From Cryptomeria japonica (Eukaryota; Streptophyta; Pinopsida; Cupressales; Cupressaceae), in assembly GCF_030272615.1 (NCBI RefSeq), contig NC_081406.1, positions 265,701,192 through 265,765,191 on the forward strand: a stretch of 64,000 nucleotides of DNA. The letters are read 5' to 3'. Under the pieces are notes generated by a model. It was not told where the DNA came from and searched no databases. It worked only from the letters and a program-made list of their open reading frames with translations. The translations under genes were made by a program, and so were the position numbers. Shown here piece after piece: positions 1 through 13,339 of the stretch. Position 1 is the first letter of the stretch; each line of letters starts with the position of its first letter.

Positions 1-2
1 TA

Positions 3-1790
3 GAACTGGCAGTAGAAATGAGTATAAATGAACCGACACAGATTGCACCGGTATAGAATGAAGAACCAATCACACCGAGATCATCTGAAAACTCAATTGT
101 GATCGAAGAACAACAACCTATAAGTGGAAATCAGAATAAACCTAGGTATGTAAGATTGAATCATTCAGAAAATCAGATAATTGGAAATAAAAATCAAGGT
201 GTTATGACAAGAGGAAGATTGGCAAATGAAGAGGTATGTTTAATTTCTCAAGTTGAACCAACATCAGTTGTTGAAGCATGTCAGGATAAACATTGGATTA
301 AAGCAATGGAAGATGAATTAGAATAGATTGAAAAGAATAATACTTGGACATTAGTTCCCTGACCTAAAGACAAAAATGTAATTGGAACTAAATGGGTATT
401 TAGAAATAAACTTAATGAGTATGGTGAAGTAATCATAAACAAAGCAAGATTAGTTTGTAAAGGTTATTCTCAGAATGAAGGAATTGATTATAATGAAACC
501 TTTGCATCGGTAGCCAAATTTGAAGCAGTAAGACTATTTCTTGCATTTGCAGCTCATAAGAACTATAAAGTTTATCAGATGGATGTAAAATGTGCATTTT
601 TGAATGGACATCTTGAAGAATAAGTTTACATTGAACAACTCGATGGATTTTTATTATCAGATGTTAAGGATATGGTTTGCAGGTTAAGGAAAGCTTTATA
701 TGGATTAAAGCAAGCTCCCAAAGCTTGGTATGCTAGATTGGATAAATATCTTTTAAATCTTGGATACACAAAAGGTAATGTTGACAGTAATTTGTATTAC
801 AAAATCACCAATGATGATATTTTGGTTATTGAAGTATTTGTGGATGATATCATTTTTGGAGGTGAAGAAGAGTTATGTAAAGACTTTGCTAACAAGATGT
901 AGGAAGAGTTTGAAATGTCTATGATTGGAGAGATAAATTTTTTTCTAGGTTTGCAGATTTCTCAAACAGATAAAGGTATATTCATATGTCAAACAAAATA
1001 CTTGAACGAACTTTTGAAGAAATTTGGTATGAAAAAATCCAAACTCGTAAGCACTCCTATGACTACAACTGATAAATTGACATTAAAGGATGATTCTGCT
1101 CCTATAAATCCTACAAGGTACAAATCTATGATTGGAGGATTATTGTATTTGACATAAACAAGGCCTGATATAATGAATGTAGTGTGTGTTGTTTCTAGAT
1201 TTCAAAGCAATCCTAAAGAAAATCATGAAAGTGCAGTAAAAAGGATTTTCCGGTACCTACAAGGCACAACAAATCTTGGTTTATGGTATCCTAAGGATGA
1301 AAATTTTGAGTTATGTGCATATATAGATGCTAATTGGGCAGGAGATGTAAATGACATAAAGAGTACCACTAGCGGTGCATTCTTTCTTGGCAGAAGATTA
1401 ATTTCATGGATCAACAAGAAGCAAACTTGTACATCATTATCTACAGCTGAAGCAGAATATGTTGCAGCAATAACTAATTTCACTTAGGTATTATGGATCA
1501 AGCAAATGTTGAAGGATATCAAGGTAAAATGCAAAGAACCGATAATTATTCATTGTGATGATTCAACAACAATTTATATATCAAAGAATCTAGTATTTCA
1601 CTCTAAAACAAAGCATGTTTCTATTAAGTATAATTTTTTGAAAGAAAATGTTGAAGCAAATGAAGTGAGATTGATTTATGTGAATACTAAAGAGCAAATT
1701 GTAGATATTTTTACAAATCCTTTGCCTAAGGAAACATTTGAATATCTTAGAGAGAAGCTTGGGGTAATCACCCCACCGACAAAGACTTGA
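3..1790 (+). pseudogene. Ty1/copia pol fragment (copia A): reverse transcriptase and RNase H, broken by stops
   Basis: This is the C-terminal part of a Ty1/copia polyprotein; its gag, protease, integrase and 5' LTR lie left of the window. One reading frame is kept from position 3 to the stop before 1791. Seen in order are the RT start ([12 protein letters not shown]), MDVK..FLNG, LYGLKQAPKAWY, the catalytic FVDDIIFGG near 835-860, FFLGLQI, TRPDI and an RNase H domain with AYIDANWAGD and STAEAEYVAA. It is inactive: in-frame stops lie at 54, 324, 360, 621, 900, 1155 and 1485, with no indel. Several sit where relatives have Gln or Arg (CAG to TAG, CGA to TGA). The RNase H DADW motif reads DANW. 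Reading frame and order are seen; copia identity follows from family motifs. It belongs with the LTR at 2134-3041. Confidence 0.93.
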
Positions 1791-2133
1791 ATGATGTAGA
1801 TTGACATCAAATCGGCAAGGACTAACATAAAAATCTTTTTTCGGCTTTGATGAAGGAGAGCTACTGCTCAGGGGGAGTAGCTAGTTGTATGTTATGTTTT
1901 GATTCTTAATTGCTTTGGCATTTGATGTCAAAGGGGAAGAGATGTCTATGGAAAAATATTGTACACATTGTACTTTAGGGGGAGATGTATTTTTAGTTTT
2001 GGTTATATTGTTTCTATTTTTGGCACAAAACTTTGATTGATCTATTTTGGGAGATTGTTGGTATTTGGCATTTTGCTTTTGGCACTTATATGTTTTTCCA
2101 TCTAGTGTTGCCATCATTGCCAAAGGGGGAGAT
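1791..2133 (+). other. copia A 3' untranslated internal region with polypurine tract
   Basis: This non-coding segment lies between the pol stop and the 3' LTR. A purine tract AAAGGGGGAGA sits immediately before the LTR at about 2122-2132, the expected polypurine tract for plus-strand priming. A similar run CAGGGGGAG near 1869-1877 may be a second or older tract. A small ORF inside this segment shows no protein similarity I recognise. Confidence 0.75.
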
Positions 2134-3041
2134 TGTTGGTATTATGGATGACTTCGTCATGTGTTGCATTGGTTTTGTCATTGATGTCAACACTTATCCT
2201 TCTGGAGGTCTACATTGTTGATTTGGCACTCTGGTTATATTAGTTTATTGTTGAACTGACACATTGTGGTCCCAACATGTATATTGTCTTATGCACAGTC
2301 ACCGGTATATGCTTCACCGACATGATATATGGTTCACCGGTAGTGATGATGAATCGTTATCATCTGGAGATCATTTGGCTATGTCGAAGACATGGATTAG
2401 ATGTTTGGATTTGGTGTTTTGCTTATTGGTGTTCACATATTTGCCTTTACCGATAGATAGGTCTAGGTTATAGACCAATACAAGATATCATGTTCCAGAC
2501 CAACACGACACGTTTTGGAAATGGTTTATTGATTGAATATTGTGTAAATGTATTGAAGCCGACATATTGTATCACATCAAGACTTATTTTGTAATTGTAA
2601 TATCTTTAGTGAGCCGACCTAATCATAAGGTCTTAGGTTTTGTATAAATAATTGTAATATCTTATTGAAGATCATACTATGAGTGTGTGTGAATATTGAA
2701 GATCATTGAAGAGCGAAAATAAGTAGATCCTTGTGCAAATCACACAAATATTATCTGAAGGTTGAAGGAAAGGTTATGAAGGTATTTGGCACTCATGGTC
2801 AGAGCTTAAACCGGTACTGAATCCAGCATTGTAGATGCTATTTTGAAGTAGTATATTATTTATTGGATTTAACCATCCAATTGTAGTTAGTGTGACTCCT
2901 ATTTTGTGATTGAGCAGTGATCTCTAGGTGGTTGGCCTTTCTGCATGTGCAGACCCCATTATTGGATTAATTGGTTTTGGGTTGTAATTTATTGACAATT
3001 GATTCACCCCCCCTCTCAGTGGTGCTTCCCGGTTCCTAACA
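2134..3041 (+). repeat. 3' LTR of copia A (908 bp)
   Basis: The LTR starts TGTTGG directly after the polypurine tract and ends CCTAACA, giving TG...CA ends in a short inverted repeat. A TATA-like TATAAATAATT lies near 2643. The U3 part holds several copies of a CACCGGTA/TTCACCG motif (2300-2345), also seen in copia B. A C-rich tract followed by TCTCAGTG lies near 3005-3020, about 30 nt before the end, as in the other copia LTRs here. The 5' LTR is outside the window, so the target duplication cannot be tested. Confidence 0.85.
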
Positions 3042-6000
3042 GATGTTGTTAAGACTTCTATGATGAAAAGGACTATGACGATGTTTAATGAAGACTATGC
3101 AAGCATATTTGGATACTAAGATGATATGTGCAATGCAAGGACTCTATTTTATGAGGAGTGTGAATGGTGGACTCTATCCTAAGTTGAATGCAAATGATAG
3201 ACTTTACTCTTCCAATTGTGAGGACATATGCAAAATGTGGATAAAAAATTTAGACTATATATTCCCTATATGTGTGAGGACCTATGATCACATGAAGCAC
3301 CATTTTCTTCCATACTCTTGAATGTTTGGAAAAAATTGTTGAACTTGTTGGATGTAAACACTTGGTTGTTCTCTTGAATTTTTGGCTCTTGATTGTTGAG
3401 AAACTTTTGTTGATGTTGGTATGAAAACATTGGTTAATGTTCTACTTTGAAATGTTTAATCATGTAGTAAAGACACAATAGACACATCAAAAAACATAAT
3501 AACATAGAAATAATACTTGTTTAAGGAGCTTTTTCAAATTCCCATGAATGTTGGGGTCTTTTGGAGTCTTTTTCAAGACCCTATTTTGTTTCCATTGTAA
3601 TTGGTCAATCAATTGGACAACAAGCAGACTCTCTTAAGGTCAAAAGGTCACAAATATTACCACAACCCACATCTTGATACTCCCCCAGCTCAAACAACCC
3701 TGTCACACCCTAAGGTGCACCCATTTTTTGCCTTTGTTCGGAAATTAAACCAAAGAGGATCAATCCTCAATTGGCTCGTTATCCTGGGAGATATATGATG
3801 AGTGTCTTGGAGATAGATTCTTCCCCACCCTTGCACTATGATAATACGAGTGTCTGGTTATTGACTCAGTTGGGCTTCTAATTTATAAGGTGTTTAGAAA
3901 GGGTTCCGTTTGAGTGGTCACAATCAACAATGTTTTACACTCCGTTAAGGGAGGTCTCCCAGTCTGTAGAGGTTACGCTCTACATATTTTAACGTACCGT
4001 ATAGGCACTAAGGGAGGCATAACACCATTGTGACAACATGTAACACTCGTTGCACATGATTTTCATCACATATACATTTATTTATAGTGGCTTGGATTAC
4101 TTGGCTTTAGTTGTTGCCACTCAGGTCATTCCCCTCTCACCGACCTTAATGGCGCCCTAAGGGCAACTTAGGAGGGCAGGCCTTCTAAAGTTTTTAATGC
4201 ATGAAATTGAAAGAAAGCATAAAAGAGATGATTCTGGGTTTTTGATCACCCATTGAAGGGGAGAGCATATACCTATCACCTCACAAATGTGCACCAAACA
4301 ATGTTCTTTTTAATCTCAATTGCAAATTTTTCTAGTCTAAATGGAGATGTTGCTCCATGAAAACATGGTATTCATTTTTATCCTTCATAGCAATTGTGAA
4401 GCAAAAAGGTAGATTGTTTGTGGTTTATTTTAAATGCACCAAAATGAAAGATTTTCTAAGCTACCCCTATAAGGAAACTATAAAAGGTTAGTTGACACAT
4501 GGTGGGCTTTCTAGCTTAAATTTCTTCTCGGTTATAACTTTTCTGTTTGCAGAAATAGAATGAAATCTAACAAAAAATGATAGAAAAATCAAAACAAAAT
4601 CTAACTAACCTATTCTAGAAATTGTGAATTAACCTCTATTCAAGTGTGAATTACTATCTATTCAAGTGTGAATTAACATAATAGCAATTACGAATTTCTG
4701 TATAAGCAATTGCGCATTAGTTAAACCTACAACTTTGAATATTTTTTAAACAACAGAAAAACACGGAAGAGAGAAGTTTTCACTTTTAGTGAAGTCATTC
4801 TAGATGAGGTTGTCCATTACTTCGATATCATCATAAATGTTGAATTTGTCTAGGATTTTATTTATGGTTTGATTGTATGAAGCCATAGCCTCTCCCTCTT
4901 TAGATTATCAAAATTGTCTTTCTGCTTTTATAAGCCTTTGATGGGCTTTTAGTTGTCTGTTGTGCTGTTTCCTCCTCTTTGCACCTAAAATCTTGAAAGT
5001 TACCTTGCCTGTCATGGAGTTAGAAACATTTTATGCCTAAAAATCAACTTTTCCAGAATTGAAAGATTTTAATGGGTTAATCTCACAAATGGAAATAATT
5101 GAAAAGCGACAAACAAAATTTAATTTATGGGCTATCCTTGCAATTGTGCATCATTTAGTTTAATTGTGAATTATAATGATAGCAATTGCAAATCAGAATG
5201 ATAGCAATTGTGCATCAAAATGTGCAATTCCGAATTTCTGTCAAGGCAATTGTGCATCCAATTTCCTATATGGCTCTGCAAATCAACAAAAAAAAAGTCA
5301 GATCAGTAAGCATGTTTCATGTTAGGTTCACCAAATGTTTTCATGCTTGAAATCTTCAATCAAATATGCTTAATCAAGAAATAAGGACGATCATAGATCC
5401 TTAACTAATTAAATAAAATCAAACATAAACCAATAGAATAAATGCAAATATGAAAGAATTAAACAATTAAATAATTGAAAAACCCCCTCATTCTCATTGT
5501 AGCTTCCATTGTTTTTCTCTGAAATTGCGTGGGTGGCTCTCAAGTATTGCATTGAAATTCCTACATAGATTGACAATTGCTTTGAAAAGTGTGATCTAGC
5601 TTGAATTGAGAAAATGATGCTATTTATATAGATTTTAAACATAGATGGGGAGGGATTTTAAACTCAAGTCTTGATTGTGATTAAATTGATTTAGATTGAT
5701 CAGTTAACATAGTTGATTGATTTGTTAATGCATTTGATTGAGTAGTCAACTAAATAGATTAGATAGTGAACTGAATAGATTAGGGAGATAATTGGATAGA
5801 TTGAGGAGATGATTGATTTGATCGATTAGTCAAAAAAGGTGATTTGAAGTGAAAAGGGGAGATTGGAAAGTTAACTAAGTTAACTAATTTGATCAATCAG
5901 TTATGATTTCAACATGTGCTATAGGAGATTGAAATTGAATCTAATTTTTATTTTCAATTTGGATTTGAATTTGGATTTTCAAATGCTGAAATGCACATGA

Positions 6001-7026
6001 GATTCATTGAAATTTATTGAAATTCAGATTTGGTGAAACGTGAATTTGATGAAATGAAATTAATTGAAATGAGATGAAATTTGAATTTGGGGAAAGTGGA
6101 GGAATAAATTAATTAATATAAATAATTTAAATAAAATTATTTAATCACTAGAAATATGATTAAATAAATAATAAAGATTATTTAATTAAAAAAATTAATC
6201 ATAATTAATATTTAATAATATTTGAGAAAGGGGTTTGACTGATTAAAGAATAGAAATTAGATAACTTAATAGCATTGAATAAGCTGATTGAGTTAGTTTA
6301 GAAGAATAATTAGCTTAATTAAATAATTAAATAATTACTTAATTAATTAGGATGAATAATTAGTGCATGATGAAAAAGAAATTTTTGAGTGTTTACACGT
6401 GTATTTTTTGTATCAATGTTTTGGATCACACTCTATGATCCATCATTAGGATGATATGAAGCATAATGAGGTTGAAAAGAACAAACTAAAAAGAATGTGA
6501 GGGGGGAGGAGAGAGATGGTGCACAAAGTACAAGGTTCGGTCAAAGGGTAACAATTGACCTAGATAGGAGACAAAGAGAAGATACTAAATAACAACAAAC
6601 AACCAATATAATAAACAACCAAGTAACTAAATACAACAAACCAAGGAGGAGAAAAATAACATAGAGGAGAGTGAAATCCAAACACAATAAAAACACAAAC
6701 AATAATAAATAAAAAATAAAAAATGAGAAGAACATGAAAATACCAAAAAATATGATCATTAGAAGTAAAAAATTAAGAAAGATAGAATAAAGAACCAAAG
6801 TAAATTCATACTAAGTGGCACTAAGAAATAAATAAATTACCACTAACTAAAAATAAAGAGAAAATTAAACAAATAGAGCATCCAAAAGATACAAAAATTG
6901 AAATTAAGGAATTATAAGAAAACAATAAAAATAACAAAAATACTAACCATACCAATATGCAAATATAGAATACAAATCTATAAGAGACCTAAAAACATCC
7001 AAAAACACCCAAACTACATAAAAGTA
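3042..7026. other. AT-rich stretch without recognisable gene
   Basis: No ORF here resembles a known protein and none is longer than about 90 codons. Degenerate repeats of GCAATTGTGCAT and GTGAATTA occur at 4620-4720 and 5100-5260. From 5640 to 6360 the DNA is low complexity and rich in GATTGA and TTAATTAA. The part at 3600-4030 is less AT-rich and may be an old repeat, but I could not assign it. Confidence 0.5.
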
Positions 7027-7246
7027 ACCCCACACACACACACATAACAAAAATATATGTATATGTATATATATGTATATATACATATATGTATATATGT
7101 ATATATACACATATATACATATATAGATATATGTATATATACATATATACATATATCTATATATGTATATATGTAGATATATGTATATATACATATACGT
7201 ATATATATATACATATACGTATATATATGTACATATATACATATAC

Positions 7247-7333
<87 letters not shown>

Positions 7334-7352
7334 TACATATATGTATATATAT
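7027..7352. repeat. Microsatellite: CA run followed by a 300 bp TA/TATG/TACA tract
   Basis: A short (CA)n run at about 7029-7043 leads into roughly 300 bp of nearly pure alternating pyrimidine-purine sequence. It is made of TATATG, TATACA and TATACG units, with an uninterrupted (AT)n core at about 7253-7324. The tract is open in several frames on both strands and gives long Tyr-Ile/His ORFs that are artefacts. Its symmetry allows cruciform or Z-like structure. Confidence 0.95.
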
Positions 7353-9000
7353 ACAAAAACAACAAACCGAACCCAAAAACACCCAAACAAACAAAAATAC
7401 AACCACATAAATATAAGAAAACAAATGAACATATACAACCAAACAAAAATGCAATCAAGAATACATACACACACTCATGTTGTTTGGATGTATTTATGTA
7501 TTTATATTTTTCACACTTGAAACCAAAGTTATGAAAATATATCAAAATAGATCAAATATGAATTCTAACTGTGACAAAATATTCTCAAGCCCTTAGGTTA
7601 TCAAGCCTTTTGAAAATTGGTGCTTTCCAAAAATAGCAAACTCCTCCAAGAAGTTCAGAGAGCTCCTAGAAAGTCAAAACAACCTCCAAAAAGTATCGTT
7701 GGACTCAACTTGAACTCTTCAACTAATTGACATTGTTAGAATTTCTATCCAATAAAGTTGGCATTCTATACGAATCTTAAAACTTTTCAAGAATGTTTAA
7801 ATAGATTGAAAAGGGGCATAATAAATTAGGTTGCCTAAGTTGGAATGTTGACTATGATAGGTTATGGTAGTTGTAAGGAATATTCTAAACAAACTTATAA
7901 TATAAACTCGGTATGGACTATTGGACTTAGGCTTTGGGGTTTTGGGTGCTACACCTCTTGCATCTTGGTTCATGGTTTTCCAAAACAATTAGATGGTTAC
8001 TTGTTTGTGACTCTTTTATTTTCTTAGGGTGATTGAAAAAAGTTTTCGTAGTGTGTTACATGTATATTATTATGTTGTCAAAATTACTCTATGACTTAAT
8101 TTTTATGATACTTTTATAAGGGTATGCACCTAAGTTGTATGTAATTGTATTGTTATTATAATAGAATTAGTTTCCTCCTTTGGGGTGTGGGGTTATTCCC
8201 CTGAAAGGGTTTTCTGAGGTGTATCTTTATGTAATGATTTTGTGAGTTGAATGTATTTGCATCCTTGATTTTATCATTGAAATTTGCTAGATATGAGCTT
8301 TTCACACCTTACCTTCCTTTCATATAATGCAATGAGTTAATAATAACAATAATTTTTTTTAAGGTAAATTTGATAGCTATTTACATGTTACACATTCATT
8401 ATGCCCATTTGTATACACATCTACATAGAAATGTAACAAATTGACATTGAGTTATATTAATCTCTGGGCATCATCTAGCCTAAGTTATAGATCCAATTTA
8501 AATAACTTGAGATTGAGTTTTGACACCTTTCAATTAATTTAATTTGAAAGTTTTTAAATTAAAATTGTGTGAGCATTTTCTAAGCAAAGTTTTGAATAAC
8601 TTTTAGCGATCCACCCTCAGTACAATGATAGCAAACTCAAATGTTGCTATGGATCCATCTTTCAATGAAACTTTGTTATGAATCATTTAGTGATCCATGG
8701 TATTACTATGAATCCATTGCTCAATGAAAGTTTGTCATAGAACGTTCAACAATCCATCTCTTAATAATCTATAATTTTATAATCGTCATCTTAATAATAA
8801 ATGATTGAACGTGATATAAAATATTGATAAATAAATTCATATATAATTTTAATTTAAAAAAATTTAAAATTAAACTACAATAAATTGTTGAAAAATTATA
8901 TATTTAATATTTTAAATATATGTATACTAGTTAATTAACTAAAATTATTTATGCAATAATATTTTATTTCCTTAGGATTGGAGTCTTGGGCCAGATACCA
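7353..9000. other. AT-rich stretch without recognisable gene; contains one imperfect tandem duplication
   Basis: No coding signal is recognised. At 8640-8756 two units of about 57 bp follow each other, each with TCAATGAAA.TTTGT.AT and ending in AATCCAT or GATCCAT. The rest is AT-rich intergenic sequence leading to the host gene. Confidence 0.5.
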
Positions 9001-9403
9001 TATTTATTAGGTAATAGTTAGCCGTTGGTAACCTTCTAAAGCATGGTCAATTACTGATGTTGTTGGCTAATTGTGTATCATTAGCCATACCATTCCTTGC
9101 CAAAGTAATTCTAAATGGCCCAGGCCCACAGAGCGTAACATTTTGTTGACATTAACTTTGGATCTAAACAAGTGGCTTCTCAGGTTAATACTTTTCTTGC
9201 AACACTAGAGGACAACTGGAAGGTGTTTTGGTTTGATCGTGCCAACTAAGGTGAGTTCAACCTTCTAATGCCTCTGCATTTTTCTTTTGGATCTACCGTT
9301 AGACATTGATTTCGTGTATTATGTTATAGAGAATTGGAGATTATCGTAAAAATGTACTAGATTTGAATTAGATTTGGGAATTGGGTATTGTTAGAAGGAA
9401 ACA
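9001..9403 (+). promoter_or_regulatory. 5' flank and leader of the DPF/TPR gene, with possible 5'UTR intron
   Basis: This 400 bp lies before the start codon at 9404. A GT-type donor (AAG|GTGAGT at 9250-9251) and acceptor-like TATAG ending at 9329 could bound a 79 bp leader intron; another acceptor-like TTAG lies near 9394. No convincing TATA box is placed. The start context GAAACAATGAAT is reasonable for plants. The intron is inferred from splice-site likeness only. Confidence 0.3.
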
Positions 9404-10939
9404 ATGAATTCAACTGGGAGGTCTGATAAGGCACAGAAGGCAGCTGTGCCTCTGAGTAATTATGAATTTGATTTTGGGTTAGGATCCAACTTTTCTACCA
9501 GTCAAAAATCCAAAAGCCTGAAGGAGCAGAAACATAACCCCACTCCAATTCAACCATTTTCAGCGTCTCAAACTCATAAACCTGCTCCAGCATGGACACC
9601 CAATAAGCCCTCATGGACACCGCAGCCTTCATCTACCCCTGCTTATAAGCCTGCTCAAGCCGGGGTTTCAAGTGGATGGAGTGGACAATCTGGGATCTCA
9701 AGTGTATGGTCTGCCCAACCCCAGATGGCTGGGGATATCCATGGAAAGAGTTGGGCTAAACCAGATTCTTCCAAGCAGGTTGCCAGTGGGATTGTTGGAG
9801 GTTTGAATTCAGGAGCTGCTCCCCATTTGTTTGGAGATCTGCTTGGGGCAGCCCTAGGGCAGCAAAAGAACAATACTCCCTTGAAGCAAACTTCCCCTAA
9901 CACATCCTTTTCCATGAGTGGCATGTCAGCGGCATTGCCTAAAGGTGGAATTTCATTGAAGGATCATCGGTCTGCTGTACGATCTGCTCCTGTTGAACAG
10001 TTTGGGAATTTCGCTGGAGCAAATTCAAATAGCGGAAATGCTAGTGGCGGTGGTGATCCATTCGATGCTCTGCCTACCTTCTCAAACAAAAGCTTTAACT
10101 CATCACAGGGGGGTCATCCATTTGTAGCAAAGGAAGTTCCACTTAAATCTACTTCTACTGTCAGTCAAGACCCTTTTGCGTCTCCCAGCAACGAAGGAGT
10201 TTTTGGAGTTTTTCCAAATATTTCTGCGACAAACAACCTTGTAAATGACGATGGATTCGGAGACTTTCAAAAAGGATCTGCTAGCCACTCTTCTTCTGCC
10301 ACTGTGAGTGGAGATCCCTTTGCTGCATCCATGAATGTCTCCGATGATCTATTCAGCGGTGCTTCAATACCCAATTCATCAAATGCAGGGGATCCTTTTT
10401 CTGGTTTATCTTTTGGGGCAACAGGTGGGAAAAATGGTAATACGCAATTTATAGATCCACTTACCTCGTTTGCTTCCTCTACCAAAGCACCTGCTAAAGC
10501 TGCCGATCCATTTGAAGCGTTAAACAAAAGTTTTACTTCTCAGAAACAGGTCGCACAAGAGAAGAGCAAAGATCCCCTGGATTCTTTATTCACTTCTTCT
10601 ACTGCTAGCCAGAGAGGTTTTACAAGTCAACCGCTTTCTGAGACTGATGACTGGGGCTTGGACGGTGATTTTGGAGGTGCTGACACAGGTCCTACGACAG
10701 AGCTGGAAGGGCTTCCTCCTCCTCCTGCAGGAGTCAATATTTCAATAGCGAAAGATAAAGGTATGGAGAGTTATAAGCAGGGTCAATTTGCAGAGGCCAT
10801 AAAGTGGCTCTCATGGGCCATGGTTCTTTTAGAAAAGGGCGGCGAAGACTATGGTGTTTCTGCAGAGGTCTTAACTTGCAGGGCATCATGCTACAAAGAA
10901 GTAGGAGAATACAAAAAAGCTATTTCTGACTGTTCTCAG
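9404..10939 (+). CDS. Coding exon 1 of a DPF-motif, TPR-containing protein (putative clathrin-accessory type)
   Basis: Exon 1 encodes residues 1-512 of a predicted 569-residue protein. Residues 1-440 are disordered, rich in Ser, Gly, Pro and Asn, with DPF motifs at about 218, 256, 304, 330 and 368 and DPL at 351 and 390. LFGDLLG and GFGDFQ resemble gamma-ear/GGA-ear binding motifs; DPF motifs are known to bind the AP-2 alpha ear. From about residue 445 a TPR domain begins (KGMESYKQGQFAEAIKW, then RASCYKEVGEYKKAISDCSQ) and is cut mid-domain by the donor CAG|GTAGGA at 10940. If the intron is retained, the frame runs on 42 codons to 11068 with non-TPR sequence. Open frame, lack of stops and higher GC content mark this as a real gene. 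A role in vesicle coat or adaptor function is inference; the exact ortholog is not recognised. Confidence 0.85.
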
Positions 10940-13339
10940 GTAGGATCCTTTCATATGACTTTATTTTTCAAATCTTGTATTGTACTCATTTCTATCTGGA
11001 AACAAACAGTTGGAAGACATTTTGATACCATTAGATATTTGATTCGTTTGGTTGGATATAGGCTTTAGTCAAATTTTTTCTTGGAGTCTAGTAAACACTA
11101 AACCCAAATGAACATGGAGAAAATAACAATCTGTAATCTGATCCGCTTTGTACACTTCTTTGAAGGTTTTCTGTATTAGTTATATCGAGTTTTTCTTTCT
11201 TCTCTTTTTGCCAAAGCTAAAAACATTCACACTATTATTTTGGTAATTAAAGTGATATTTTTTGAATTCTCTGGTGTGGTCTAATGTCCACCACCTCTCA
11301 GACTTGTAAACAACTATTGCATAAAAGTAATTTTGAGGCAAAAACCACAAGAGGCTGTAGATGTCATTATAACTATTACTGTACTTTTAATAATGGCATC
11401 ACTATTACGAAAAGAGTAATTAAGACAGCCTTTACCATTAAAATCTCAGAAATACCTATACAATTACTATTATCGTCAGTACTGGGCTCTAGAAATCACC
11501 CTCACCCGTGACACAAGCATTCTATCTTCATACCAATGCTTTAACCAGGAAAAGATAGCACATAATATCTGAAAATAGTTAACTGCATTTAGTTGTGATT
11601 AGAGGCCAGTGAGTATTCTCATCTTTTGAAATCCTTTTATTTTCTTAACTGCAGTTCTCAAAAAATGCCATCATTTCATCCATCTCTAAAAGATTCCAAG
11701 GAAGTGATTTTTTACCTCAAAGAAGTTATTCATTTTTTAATTATAATATCAGGGTATTATCACATGGCCCTATCCCTAGGTCATAATGCACACAACGAGA
11801 TACAAACCAAAACAACCGTGCAATTAACTAATGCAGGGTGATAGGCACCAAAGGAACATAAAGACCAGTTCCAATATGTAATGTCCCCCTTTTGGGATTT
11901 TCCTTAATTTAATCCTAAGACAACAATTCCAACTTAAGGTGAGAACTATAATATAAAATTTACCCAAACTGAAGACATTTTATTATGATATTTAACTTAA
12001 AATTTTAAGAATAGTTCAGAAGATAGAACTTATCTTTGCAATTAATACTAACATTTCTCCTCTTCTATATTTGCCCAATGTCTTTCCTTTTTTACTGCAA
12101 AAGCTCCTTCTTATTTCAGCATCAATACTGCATAATCCTCCTTCTATATTTGCATATATCTTCCTCGTCAATTCTTCATACAGAATGCTTTTATAAATGA
12201 CCATCTTGCAATGCTCTGTTCATGTTCATATGTCTGTTCGTATTCCTTTCCTTGTTTATTGATATTATTAATCCCGTTAGCACTTTACTACTGAGGCATC
12301 AACGTTATAATCATTCCCAGCTATATAGTCACTGTTCTGAATCATTGCTCATTATATTTCCTGTCATGGTCACGTCTTCTAATATGTTTTATTTTTCTTC
12401 GATGACCTTTACATCCGTAACGAATATGTGTAGACCTGGCCTTCAAACTGTTGTCTAAATATCTTATCAAATGATCGATGGGATGCAGCTTGTCTCTTTG
12501 CTCTTGCAGCGTTCTTCCCAGATTCAGTTGTCTATCCCCAAAGAACAATGATGTTACTGCGTGTAACTTAATAACAGTTCTGATCTGATCTGGTCGGTGG
12601 TGACTCCTCTATTGTCCGGCTATGATGCCCTTAATGGATGATCTCAAGCTTCTTTATGTATGTCTTCCTTATGTGACCATTCAAGAATGGAAGCAACTCT
12701 TATAAGAAAGTTGTGTCTCTTAATAACAAACAGGAGACTTTTAATCACATCCCTTATTATTATGAATCGATCCTTAAATATTGGCAACTAACAATTCGTT
12801 TACCATTAATTATTGATTCTTTAGAGAATCGTTTATATTTAACCCGTCATCTTTTTGCTAGCAATTTATATGTAATATATCGATCATAAATGCTGTTATG
12901 TACCATCGAACAATGATTTATTCTCCGTTGTTTATGACTATTGTATATTATATGAAAGGAAAGTCGACCTGTGTTTCTCCATACTCTCGATCAGTATGTA
13001 TCTTCAAACTGTTACTTAATGGCTGTACTCTTTTTTCATTCAGCCTCTCTAAAATAGAAGGCTCAAACAAGTCTAACTCAACCAAATAAAGTTATATCTT
13101 TAATTTATATTTCAATATATACTTTGCCGATAGAGTTGTCTTGCCATTGTCTCCAATGAATTGCTGTGTAAGGCTGACCCATCGCTTAAGTCTTACAGAC
13201 TTATAATCACATATAAAGATAATACAAGGAGCTTTCTCAATATCAACAATACTTGATGGAGCCTTGTTTGGTTCTAGAAAGTAGGATTTGGATGGGGACA
13301 TCACACAATAGAATCGGACAAAAATGATCTACATAACAT

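Noticed and set aside
1223..1483. Minus-strand ORF opposite the copia A RNase H
   Set aside because: It is the reverse complement of a recognised coding region on the plus strand and has no motif of its own.
6943..7545. Long overlapping ORFs on both strands (up to 200 codons), rich in Tyr, Ile and His
   Set aside because: They come from the TA/TATG microsatellite, which has no stop in several frames; the composition is not that of a protein.
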